From assembly GCA_000151295.1 (NCBI GenBank), contig GG745328.1, forward strand, positions 509,735 through 573,734: 64,000 nucleotides of DNA, written 5' to 3'. The notes below the pieces were generated by a model. It did no database searches. It was not told the origin of the DNA and worked only from the letters and a program-made list of their open reading frames with translations. Below are positions 50,756 to 61,502 of this stretch, piece after piece. The stretch comes from Allomyces macrogynus ATCC 38327 (lineage: Eukaryota > Blastocladiomycota > Blastocladiomycetes > Blastocladiales > Blastocladiaceae). Position 1 is the first letter of the stretch. Every line of letters starts with the position of its first letter. Made by a program: the position numbers and the translations under genes.

Positions 50756-53466
50756 TCAGTCAACCCGTCCGTACAAAGACAATCGAAACTTCGCGCTGCG
50801 TACCCAACGCGGCTGCTCGCCTGGCTCAAGCCCCTGCGGCTGCGACACGGTCCCCTTATCCGACAGCACGCGCGCCGTCAACTCCTCCTGCTCCTTTTCG
50901 AGCTGCTTGCGCTCCTTCTGAATCGCCGTCCACTCCCTCGCCAACCTCTCGCGCTCCTTCTCCAACTGCTCCTGAACACTCGCGTGCGTCGCCTTGACCT
51001 GCATCACCTCCACATTCAACAACTGCACGCGCTGCCGCTCGTGCGCGGCACGCTCATAATGCGCTCGTCCCTCATCCACCATCGCCTGCACCTCCGCGCG
51101 GTGCTGGACCAGAGCGTCCGTCTCGACTTTCACCCTCGTCCGCTCCAACTCGACGCGCTGCCGCTCCGCCGCGACCCGCAACTCGTCCCGCACCACCTGT
51201 TCCGCACGCCTTGCCAAGTCGCGCCGTTCCGTGGCCACATACTGCGCGACCTCATTCGCCAGGCGCTCGTCCTCGGCGCGTTTCGCCGCGGCCGCCGCCT
51301 GCATCGCCTCGACCTCCTGCGCCCACTTTTCCACCCGCGCGCGCTCGTTGGCCACGGCGCGCCGGTCCGCGTCCACGGCGCGAGATTGCTCGACGCGCGC
51401 GGCCTCGAGTTTCTCCCGCATCGCATCGACTTCCGCACGGGCCACCTCGGCCGCGGCCATCGACGCACGCCTCGCCACCTCGACTGCCGCCTGGTCGTCC
51501 CGCACCCGCACTTTCTCCGCGTCCAGGAACGCGCGCATCTCAGCTTCGTGTTTCGCCATATCCCGCGCGGAAGTCGCCAACTGGTCCGTCGCGCGCTGTA
51601 ATCCCTCGCGTTCAGTGGCCAATGCGGCCAATTCCGCCTGCAGTTGCTCTTGTAATTGCGCAACGAGCGCCTCTCGCGCGGCGAGCGCGGATTCGCGGTC
51701 GTCGAGCGACGCGACTTGTGCGGACTGCACGGCGCGGACGGCGGCCTCGTTCTTGGCGACAGTCGCGACGAGGGTCTGTAACTGGGCGGCCGAGGTGGCG
51801 ACGGTGTCGGACGCGGCGTAGCTGGATTTGAGTGCGTCGATGGCTGCGGCGTGCGCGGCGTCGCGAGCGGCGAGGTCGGCGGTGTGGGTCGCGGTGAGCT
51901 GGGCGAGGTCGGCGGCGTGGGTGGCGCGGAGTTGGTCGAGTTCGGTGGTGTGGGTTTGAGTGAGGGTCGCGAGCTCAGCGGTGTACGAGGTGCGGGCGTC
52001 GGCGAGTTGCGTTTCGAGGGTGGTGAGTTGGGTTGTCAGGTCGGTGTTGGTAGAGCGTAAGGTGGCGAGTTCGAGTTCGACTGCGCGGATTCGGGCGAGG
52101 TCGGCGTCGGTGCTGCGGGCCGGTTGGGGAGGAGCGGGTGCTGGGAGTGCGGCAGGGGCCGGTGCGGGTGGTGCGAGTGCGACGGGTGCTGGAGGGAAAG
52201 CTGTTGAGCTGAGAAAAGCGACACGAGATCGAGAAAGGAATATGACGAACCAGGCGCGGCGACAGCAGCGGGCGCTGGCGGTGGGTCGTTGCGCCGACCC
52301 TGCCCTGAACCACCTCGCGGCAAAAACGCGAGTGGATCAAGCGCTTGCTGCTGCTGCTGCTGCTCTCCCGGTGCTGGAGCCTCGACCGCGGGAACAGGAG
52401 CTGCTGGTTGCGGCGACGGCAGCTGCGTCGTCGGTACCGGGCCTGGCACCATGGCGGCCCCGCCCGCTCGCCTCGCGGCACGGCCCTGCAACAGCCCCAT
52501 GAGCGGGTCTTGCGCGCCGACGTCCGCACCACCCAGGTCTATACCCGACGGTTGTTGCGGCACGGGCGGAGCAGGTGGTTGTGCGAGTTTCGGTTTGGGG
52601 CCAAACAACGCCGCCAACGGATCTGTCGCGGCTGCCGGTGCGCCGGTACCGATTCCCAGCCCAACAGGGGCCACGGCAGCAGCCGGCAGCGCGTCGCTCG
52701 TCCCCGACATGATCCGCCTTCGCCGGGGCCGCGACCCGGCTTCCTGCAAGAAATCAGGCAACGACACGTCGTCCTCGCCACCGCCCATGGTCGTTACCGA
52801 CTTGGAGGGTGACGACGGGCGAGCTGCGCCACCACCCGCGGGCGGAGGTGCAGATACCGGCGCGGGTCCCGCAGCAGCAACAGCAGCTGGAGCCGGCGGA
52901 TCAAGCAGATTTCGTCGTGGCGCGACGGGCGACCCGCCACCGCCGCCGAGCAAGTTCAAAATATCGTCGTGATCGTCGGAACTGGTAGACGGGCCGGAGG
53001 TCGTGGTCATCGACAGGATCGACGACCGGCGCGACCCGCGCGTGCCGGCGGCATTGGCAGCGGGGCCGCCGAGTGCGCCGAGACCGTCGGCATCGGCAAA
53101 GAGCGAGCGGACGGGTGCGGGTGCGGGGGCATCGGTGCCGCCGAAAAGCGAGAGGCCAGGAGCAGGTGCGGGCGTCGGATCGCCAAACAGCGAGAGAGCC
53201 GGTTTCCCGGGCACATGAGATGCAGCGGGGGCGCCGAACGTTGGGAAGCCGGTGGTGTCGTTGCCAGCGCTGGTACTGCCAAAGAGCGAGAGACCAGAGG
53301 TTGGAGCAGGTGGAGAAGGGGCGGGAGCAGGTACAGAAGCGCTAACGGGTGCTGCCGAGAGCGAGGCAGCCGAGGTGGTGGTTGGCTTGGCTGACGATGC
53401 GGCAAGGTCAGTGCCCGAGTTGAGGATAGCGTCAATGTCTTCGTCCCACGAGTTGTCGTCGTCCAT
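50756..53466 (-). CDS. Coiled-coil protein, possibly FBF1-like (ciliary transition fibre)
   Basis: CDS is complement(join(50756..52200, 52251..53466)), 886 aa. The acidic N-terminus (DDDNSWDEDIDAILNSGTD) leads into a long Pro/Ala/Gly/Ser-rich region with several SLFG repeats, DDILNLLGG, SLPDFLQEAGSR, DPLAALFG, a polyglutamine run and DPLAFLPRGG. The intron (50 nt) was placed by frame: CCTG before a GTTCGT donor, and CAACAG before CTTTCC. The second half, from about residue 440, is one long coiled coil (LARRAEQVVRDELRV; QEQLEKERERLARE). The architecture (disordered N-terminus with DxxL modules, C-terminal coiled coil) resembles FBF1, a transition-fibre protein, and would fit a flagellated fungus with CFAP58. 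Sequence identity is too weak to be sure; a generic coiled-coil scaffold is the alternative. Confidence 0.6.
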
Positions 53467-53942
53467 GTCGTTCGTAAATGAATGGCCGAGGGTAATGCGA
53501 GATGATACAGGCGCATCCAAGTCGTGCAGCTCGAGAAACGGCGTGGTGGTGATCGCGGACGCGGGGCAGATGTGCACGCCAACGAAGACGACCACGGCGA
53601 CGCGACGGCCTTGGCCGCGGGCTACCCCACACGTGAAGACGCATGACGGCGAAAACACGACGCACCCCAGCGCGCCCCTCGCGCGGGCTTCCCTTGTCGT
53701 TCTCCCCCGTCGAGAGGGCCCACTGCTGCTGTGGAGGTCGGCGGGAACCCCATCTTGCACGGCACGCCAAGGCAGGCGCCGCTGCAGGCTGCTGCGGCGG
53801 CAAGTCTTCAACCGCTTGTCAAAGCCGGCCTGAACGCATACTCGGCAAATTAATCGTGATCCGTCGCGCCATCAACTTCACTGCCAACTACGAGCACACA
53901 CGGCGCCCTCCACGACTTGCCGCAACCATCCGACCACCGCCC
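53467..53942. promoter_or_regulatory. Divergent promoter region
   Basis: 476 bp between the start codons of the FBF1-like gene (-) and the zinc-knuckle gene (+). It should contain both promoters. No distinct core element was identified. Confidence 0.35.
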
Positions 53943-56273
53943 ATGGACGACGACGCCGACCACTACGACCAGCTCATGTACGGCGGCGTCGGGTCCGCCG
54001 ACGACATGGACACCGACCCGGCCGCCGCCACTGCCGCGCCCGACGCCGACGATCGGTGCGTCCTTGCCACCCGCTCGCTCTTCGCGTCGATGTCGCTGAT
54101 CCCGCTGGTTGTGCGCGCAATTGCAGTGACATCGACTCGGAAACGGAGGAAGCCGCACTCGCGCGGCTGCACTATGTGCCCGTCAAGTCGTTCCGACTTG
54201 CCGACCAGCCGCCCGGCCGGAGACCGTCGCGCACGTCCAACACCAGCGAAAACGGCAGCGTGCGCCGGTCGCGCCGCAGCGCCCCCGCGGCGCTCACCGA
54301 CGCGGACGACGACCGGCAGGCGAAACGCCGGCGATTGACCGCGCCCAGTAGCCCGATGCCGCCGCCAGTACCACCACGCGGGTCGCGTTCGCCGACGATG
54401 TTGGAGAATGGGCGGCCCATGAATATCGCCCTCAAGGACGCGTTGGGCGATAACGATGCCGACGAGGACGCCGACGACGAGTCGCGGTACACGGGTACGC
54501 GACGCAGTGCCGCGCGCGGGACCGTGACGGACGTGATTGTGCTCAATTCCGACTCGGCCAGCAGCTGCAGCAGCAGCTGCAGCAGCGACGAGAGCGATCG
54601 CGACGGCGACGAGGACGAGCAGGAGACGAGGCGGCAGTCGCGGCCGTCGGCGCGCCGCGAACCTGTCGAGCACGACGAGGACGTACCAGACTCGGAGCCC
54701 GAAGAAGTGGAGGAAGAGGAAGAGGAAGACGGGATGATCGTTCTCGACGGCAGTGACGTCGAGTCCGACAATGACGAAAACGAGATTTCCGAGACCATAT
54801 CCTCATCGGGGTCATCCTCGTCGTCCGGCTCTGGGTCGTCGTCGGGCTACGAGTCCGAGTCGGAGCCCGGGTCCGAGTTTGTCTACCACGAGATCGACGC
54901 GGGCGAGGACGCGGTCGATGACGGCGACCATCTCGCGACGGAGAATTTTGATCACTTGGACGATAAGAAGTACTCGGTACGCTGAAGGTCGCATTTCCGG
55001 ATGGCTCGGTCTGTGCGTCGACTCACGTTGGTTGTTGGATAGAGCAAGAGCCGGTACTGGCTCAAGTCGGGCGAATCCATCTTCGACCGCCCAGCACGGC
55101 CCGGTCGCTATGACCGACGCAATCCCGTCGAGCTGCCGTGCTTGCGCTGCCACCGGTTTCACAAGACCAAGTGCCCGGTGATACGCGTGCGTTTCTGCTC
55201 TTCGTGCGTCTTGGACGTGTTGCTTTTCGCTGACTTTACGTCGCTGCTTGATCAGTGCTCCTCGTGCTTCAAGGTCGACGACCACATCACGGAGCAGTGC
55301 CCGATGATGAACAGCATGCACGTGTGCAACAAGTGCCGTTTACCCGCGCACGGTCCCGGCGAAGTGCGTGTGCTTGCACGACTTCCTTGCGTTCTTGCAA
55401 AGACTCACTGCCATTTTTTGCCGGATCCAGGTCTGCCCCGTCAAGAGAAAAGAGTCGGTGTGCGACAAGTGCCCGCAACTGCCGCCGCACGAAGCGCAGT
55501 TTTGCCCAAGGATATGGCGCGTCTACATTCGCCCGGACACGCTCAGCAAAGTACGCCTCCCTCCCCCTTCTCCACCCGTCCATTTTTTTCAAACGACGCC
55601 TGACCTCGCTCATTTCCTCGTCTAGCCTCGCAAGCTGCAAAGCAAGGACTGCTCGGCGTGCGGCAATACGCACTTTTTCGAAGAATGCGGCGCGACACGC
55701 ACCTGGCCCAACCTCCCGCTACAATCGCCGTGGTCCGAAATGCCGCTGCTCGCGCGCCAAGCGACCGTGATCGACCGCGCCGCATTACCGGCGACGCGCA
55801 CGCTCGAACCCATCACGTTCGCGTCCGACGCAGATGAGACCGAGCACCGCCCAAAATCGCGGGCGCACGCGTCGCACCAGTCTCACCAGTCTCACCAGTC
55901 TCACCAGTCTCACCACCAGTCGCACCGGTCGCACCAGTCGCACGGCAGCAACGGCAGCTACCGCGGCGGGCGTTTCAGCTCGCACAACCAGTCGCCGCGG
56001 CCATCGACCCCGTCGAACCCGCAGCTCCCACCCCCACCGACGCACCGCCGTCCACCGCCGTCCAACTTCCCACGCAGCGGTACGCCGCCGGCGCGGCATA
56101 GCGGGCGCGGGCGCGGTGGGTACGCACCGCGCGGCGGAATTATGGTCGGTGGACCGCCGCGCAGGCACTCGTCCCCGGCGCCGCCGCCGTCAGCTGGTCG
56201 GGGAGGGTTTGGAGGTGGGTTTGGGAGAGGAGGAGGTGCGGGGAATACGCGGAAGTATCCGCGTGCGACGTGA
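53943..56273 (+). CDS. Air1/ZCCHC7-like zinc-knuckle protein (TRAMP-type RNA surveillance)
   Basis: Likely RNA-binding subunit of a TRAMP-like nuclear exosome cofactor. CDS is join(53943..54055, 54127..54976, 55043..55177, 55256..55363, 55431..55550, 55626..56273), 657 aa. The N-terminal ~320 residues are acidic and Ser/Arg-rich. After SRYWLKSG come consecutive zinc knuckles that only appear after splicing: CLRCHRFHKTKCP, CSSCFKVDDHITEQCP, CNKCRLPAHGPGEVCP, CDKCPQLPPHEAQFCP-RIWRVY and CSACGNTHFFEEC. The IWRxY after a knuckle and the RYW before the first are ZCCHC7/Air1 hallmarks. The tail has a Ser-His-Gln tandem repeat (55872-55945) and RGG/Gly-rich segments, often RNA-binding. Air1 in yeast is shorter (about 360 aa); the extra length is low-complexity sequence at both ends. 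Confidence 0.85.
55872..55945 (+). repeat. 9-nt tandem repeat encoding Ser-His-Gln
   Basis: CACCAGTCT-type 9-mers, about eight copies, first near-perfect then diverged, in frame within the zinc-knuckle gene. They encode a His/Gln/Ser-rich tract. Confidence 0.85.
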
Positions 56274-57134
56274 GCGCGCGGCGCAATGGATCCCGGCCGG
56301 GCATGCAGGGGCGGGCCCGCCGGCCGTCCGAGCGCACGGGCGTGCGCCGCTCGCCCTCGTCGTGCGCGTATCGCTATACTTCCAGACAGAATATAGCTCA
56401 CGATCCAGGCCCTCGCGGCCAGGCCAACAGCAGATGCCCATCTCCTTTGTTTTATCTCGAGTATCTTGTGCTGCAAGCCACGTGATAGTGACAGCGTTTG
56501 GACTTCCCCGCAATCTGGGGCGTCGCGTCGCGTGGTGCTTCATGTTGTGCTGTAACGTTGGACACACGCCGTGCTCGACGTCTTCTTCCTTCAGCACAAA
56601 CACGCTGCACCACCCTCACCACCTCGACGTTCTTGGATCAACACGCCGCACTCCGCCGCACGCGTAGCAAGGCAGGAATCGTGACGGCAGCACGCGTCTG
56701 ATTCCAGCAGCATCATTTGTGTCACCGTCGACTTCGAACAGCAAACGGCGGCAGTTCGAGCAAGGGCCCAACAGAAACGACCAGCTCCCTCCCCGCCAGC
56801 AGTATTTCGGGTGTTGGTGCTGGCCACAACGGGACACGTTTCGCCCAGTCGTTCTGTTCTCCGCCGTGTGCATCGTGTTCCGACGGTCAACGACGTGCCC
56901 GCACCGCACGCGCCTCGAGTCGCACCGAGAGTCATTGCGCAGCTCGACTTTTTTCTGTTTGAACGACACATCGGCACCCGCACCATGGCGCACTTGTACA
57001 AGACCGATACGGGTACCAGCTATATATACCCTCAACGACCCCGCGCGCCCGCGCGCGCAAACCGACGCTCATACGACTGACCGGGATCACGACCGTGCTT
57101 CCTCTCGCATGCTTGCAACTGCTCAACCACGACC
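56274..57134. other. Intergenic with PFK-2 promoter
   Basis: An 861-bp gap between two plus-strand genes. Contains a TATA-like element near its end; otherwise nothing recognisable. Confidence 0.4.
57021..57028 (+). promoter_or_regulatory. TATA box upstream of the PFK-2 gene
   Basis: TATATATA in a GC-rich setting, 107 bp before the start codon of the fructose-2,6-bisphosphate gene; a plausible core promoter. Confidence 0.5.
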
Positions 57135-58921
57135 ATGACCGTCACCGCCCTGACCTACCGCCACGTCGACGACGCGGCGCTGCTCCCGCTCGACCACCCC
57201 GAATCCACGCCCAACTGGTGGTTCGGGTGCCCCTACTCAAAATCGTCGCCGCCGCCAACACCAGGGCGCATGTTCCATGCCGGGACCATTTGCATCGGTA
57301 CCGCTTGCTGCTCTGGCTTCGAACTTGCGCGTCGTGATCGCTGACCATCCGCGACGTGCAATTAGTCCCCGTCGGCCTCCCCGCGCGCGGCAAGACCTAC
57401 ATGTCCAAAAAGCTGTGCCGGTACCTGCGGTGGCTCGGCGTCAAGACCGAGGTCTACAATATCGGCACTTACCGGCGCAAACTGTTCGGTGCCAACTTGC
57501 CGCACTCGTTCTTCGACCCGGGTACGCGCAACACCCTGCCCCCCACCCGTGCATGATGCTCATCTCTGGCCGGATGGGAGGCGACCGCGAAGTTCTCGAA
57601 AAGCGACGCATCGCGTCACAGGCCGCGTTCGAGGACATGCTCTCGTTCTTTGACGCGGGCGGGCAAGTCGGCATCTACGACTCGACGCTGACGATCATGG
57701 AGGAGAAGCGGCGCGAATTGCTCGACCGGTTGACACCACTCAACGTGCAAGTGATTTTCGTCGAGACGATTTGCGAGGTGCCGAGCGTGATTGAGGCCAA
57801 TGTGCGCGAGGTTAAGTTGAATATGCCGGATTATGAAGGGTGGGATGAGGATAAGGGTACGTACGCGCCGAATTGCGAGGTTCGACGAGGGTGAGGTACA
57901 GACTGAGATGGTGGTGGATGTAGCGCTCGACGACTTTATGCGCCGCATCAACATCCACGCGCCGTTCTACACGCCGATCAACGACTCGAGCTTGTCGTTT
58001 GTGCAGGTCATGAATATGGGGATCGAGTCGAATATCGGCGAGCATATCTTGTGCAATGTACGTGCTGTTTCGCGCTTTGCCTCCTCAATTTTTGCGACTG
58101 ACAGCCCCGCAATCACTAGAACGTCAAGGGCTACCTGCAGACGCGCATGGTCCTGTTCCTTATGAACCTGCACATTAGCCCGCGCACGATCTACCTGCTC
58201 AAGGTACGCCCGCTCCCCTTTGCCCGTCCTGCTCACTCCCCCCACCACACCAACTCACTCCACCCTCTCCCCAGAACGGCGAATCCGTCCCCGGCGCGTG
58301 CTTCAAAGACGACGCGCCGCTCAACGCCGACGGCGTCGCCCTCGCGCGCAAACTGCCGTCCTTAATCGCCAACCTGCGCGCGCGCACGAACCGTCATCCC
58401 GCGCCGCCCAAAATCGTCACTTCGACGCGGTCCCGGTCCTACCAGACGGCGCAATTCTTCCCGCCCGAGTGCATTACGTCCAAGGCGCCGCTCGTGCAAA
58501 TGAACCCGGGCGCAATCGAAGGGATGAGCGACGAGGAGATTCGCAGCAAGTACCCGGAAGAGTATGCGCGGCACGTGAAGGACCCGTTCAATCACCGGTA
58601 CCCGCGGTCCGAGAGTTACCACGACTTGGCATTGCGCATGGAGCATGTGATTTTGGAACTCGAGGGGGAGAAGGAGGATGTGTTGGTGATTGCGCATGAG
58701 ACGGTGTTGCAGTGCTTGTATGCGTATTTGATGGATTTGGGCGAGAAGGTGCGTTCCGCAAGGCGAGTTTGGGAATGATGATGAGTGGGGACTGGTGCTG
58801 ACAAGGTTCGTTGCCTTGGTGCGTGTAGGATATTCCGAGGCTGCAGATCCCGTCGAATACGCTGATCGAGCTCGTTCCGCAGGCGTATGGCACGCGCGAG
58901 ACGAGGTATTTGATCGAGTAG
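57135..58921 (+). CDS. 6-phosphofructo-2-kinase with a degenerate bisphosphatase domain
   Basis: Makes fructose-2,6-bisphosphate, the main activator of glycolytic phosphofructokinase. CDS is join(57135..57297, 57366..57521, 57581..57856, 57924..58057, 58120..58203, 58275..58748, 58829..58921), 459 aa, normal for the family. Kinase half: Walker A GLPARGKT (58-65), YNIGTYRRKLFG, FFDPGDREVLEKRR, GIYDSTLT, VIFVETIC, FMRRINIHAPFYTPI. Bisphosphatase half: NNVKGYLQTRMVLFLMNLHI, then YLLKNGES where active enzymes have RHGES. The phosphohistidine nucleophile is Asn-272, and the Arg before it is Lys. The rest of the phosphoglycerate-mutase fold is present (TSTRSRSYQTA, EGMSDEEIRSKYPEEYA, RYPRSESYHDLALR, VIAHETVLQCLYAY). 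It should therefore work as a kinase only, comparable to yeast Pfk26, which also lacks this His. Confidence 0.94.
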
Positions 58922-59180
58922 GGTCGAGCGTGCGCGGCGGCGTGGGTGTGTCGTGTTGCGTTGGTTCAAGGATTCCATTGTCATTTTCCTAGTTTTCTTC
59001 GCATGCCTTTTTTTCCCTTCGTCCCTCCGCTCCGTCCGTCGACTTGGGCGGCCATTCCACTCGCAAGCAACCGTAGTTAGAAACACGGATATAATGATAA
59101 AAAAACTGTCTGCCTGGAACTCTCGCTCGCTTCGCTCTATCGCGGCCCGTCCGCGACCTGACACTTCTCCCACGCACGCT

Positions 59181-60324
59181 TCAAACGCGCTGCTGCCACC
59201 TCCACCACTCCTCCTCTTCGGCCCAATACTCGTTCCACCGCGCACACACCGCGCTCGCCCACTCGTACGCCCAGAACGTGACCGCTGACGACGGTCCCGC
59301 TTTCACCAGACCCGGCACCAGCCCGCGATAAAACGCGCGCACCCCTTCGCGGCGCGCCATGTCCAGCGCGACATGCACTGCACTCGTCGTCCGCGCTTGG
59401 GCCACGGCGAGGACGTACGCGTGCGTGGGTCCACACACGACTTGCACGCGCTTGCGCACCGTGTCGAACGGATAGACGCCGAGTTTCGCGAGCGTGCCGG
59501 CGAGGGCGCCGCAGAGCACCGGTTCCCAGGCGTAGAAAGTGGGCGGGAGGTGCGTGAGGTAGAGAATCTTGAGGGATTCGTACGCGCCGAAGGTCAGGCC
59601 CATGTAGGGGACGATTTGCGTGATGGATGGGCCGAGACCGGAGTAGAACCCGCGTAGACCGTCGGCGCGGTAGATGGAGGAAATGGCGCGGAGGACCGAG
59701 GGGTAGACCTATGGATATGGGGTGGGGAGGGTTAGCGGTAGGGTCGGAGATGGGGGAGGAGATAAGAAACAAGGCGGTGGGGGGTAAAGAAGGCGAAGGA
59801 CGAGTCGTGCGTACCTTGGCTTGACCCGACGCCTGGATTGCGAACCGCGTGCGCATCAGGTCGAACGGGTACGACGCGACTGTCGCGACTGTCGCGATCG
59901 TGCCCGCCGCCGCGCCGGCAATGTACTTTTGCCCCGTTGGTCCAATCATGTCCTAGCGATCCCAAAACGGTTGGTCAGCGTCACGCCATCCAACTCGAAA
60001 CGGGTGCATGGACCAACGCACTTGACGCTCACGCAAGAGCGTGTTGATTTGCGCATAGGACCAAAACTGCACGCCGCCGTAGACGAGGTAGAGCAATTCC
60101 GCGGGGATATTGCCCTTCCAGAACGCGGTGACGCCCTCTTCGCGCACGATTTTGCGGCACGCGTCGAGGAAGTTGGCGTACTTGACTTGCGCGCCAGCGA
60201 CGGAATGGTGTTGTTGGAGCTATTGCGGGCGAGAATGGATGAGTGCCAGAAGGTGGAGAGTGCGCAGAGCGCAGGAACGGACCTGCAGCCGAATCTTGAC
60301 AACGTCGATGGGCGAAATGGCCAT
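59181..60324 (-). CDS. TPC1: Mitochondrial thiamine pyrophosphate carrier (TPC1/SLC25A19 type), 5' end unresolved
   Basis: Inner-membrane carrier importing thiamine pyrophosphate. Exons supported: complement(join(59181..59708, 59815..59952, 60022..60219, 60283..>60324)), 301 aa from the Met at 60324. The three carrier signatures are SPIDVVKIRLQ, SYPFDLMRTRFAIQ and VYPFDTVRKRVQVV. The stretch EEGVTAFWKGNIPAELLYLVYGGVQF is typical of the TPP carrier branch. The first transmembrane helix is incomplete if translation starts at 60324: upstream of GVTIAS (before MAISP) the frame meets a stop, so a further 5' exon of some 20-30 codons is probably missing. I could not place it. A start at 60324 would be unusual. 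The gene is convergent with the PFK-2 gene (259 bp between stops). Confidence 0.85.
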
Positions 60325-61502
60325 GCTAGCGATGGTGACGCCACATCAGCTCATGTTTTCGCGCAGAGACTGGGAGCGAGCACACTCACCGAGAAATACC
60401 GCCCGCGGTCGCTCCACATAATGCCGTCTGAGTTGAGCTCAATTTTCGCGGGTCCGGTCGACCTATTCGACAGGCCATTCAAAATCGTTGGTGGATGGGC
60501 GACACGAAAACATGGGCGACTCGAGAACAATCGCAAGACGAGATCAATTGCCAACCTCGTTCTCAGTGCAACTTACCCTCTCGACTTGACTCACTGCCGT
60601 TACGCTCAGTTGATCGTGTTGCCATTGATCCAAGCAGCAGCACGGAGAAGCCAGCGAAAATGGGTCGGAGCCGGATCGGTTCGTAAACGAGGTGGCGGCG
60701 CCAAGTTGGGCGGGGATGCGAAAGGAGGCGCCGCTTTCAGGTCGGGCAGCGGCGCAAAAGTGCGAGCTGGACGTTGACACGCTCACGCTCACGTCGTTGT
60801 CGTTCGCGCTGGTCCTGCCGAGATGTCAAACGGGTTCAACGGCCGATAGAGCGCAGGGGCTGCTGCTTGGCTCGCTGTAGACTGTATATTCGCAAAAGTC
60901 GTAGGATCGAGCGGGTTGGTCGCAGCTGGTGCAAGCCGACGGCCAGTCTGACTGCTTGGTCTGGGCAAAGTGTTTTTCGGGCGACTGGGAGCGGGAGAAG
61001 AACATGGTGGACGGCCGCCTTGGCAGATTACATGTTGGTGCAGCCGGTCGCTGTCGCCATCGCGGTCGCGTGTGCAAAAGATACGGCAGCCTGCAGCAAA
61101 AAGAGCAGCGGCGCGCAACAACCCGGCTCGCTTTTTCTGCTGGCGAAAAGTGTCGAAGCAGGCGCAACCAGCCCCAACGACATGAGGTCGTAACAAAAGT
61201 GCTGGGGAAAACAGCGAAAGAAAGTGAGACGATGAGATGGCTCCGAATATACCGCAACCTGCCACATCCATTGGCAGAACGTGACTCTGAGCCGAACCTC
61301 TCCACCGTCGCCTGGGACCACTTCAACGTCACGGATCGTTATGTCGAGTGTCGACCACGGCAACCTTCACGACGAGCTGAATCCAACAAGACGCGACTAG
61401 CTGCAGTACACGTGCGCGCTCCAGTGCAAGGGATTCGACCGGTTGGGCCTGTGACTCGTGCGGCCGTTGCCTCAGTCCACCCTCCCGAACGCGGCCACCA
61501 CC
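60325..61502. other. Intergenic or 5' exon region of the TPP carrier
   Basis: 1.2 kb between divergent genes. A candidate minus-strand segment at 60400-60550 ending in MWSDRGRYFS before a GTGAGT donor could belong to the carrier's 5' end, but the phase does not fit. No other gene is supported. Confidence 0.35.

Noticed and set aside
55872..55945. Short regular repeats as a CRISPR-like array
   Set aside because: Nine-base tandem units without spacers, in frame inside a coding exon; a simple coding microsatellite.
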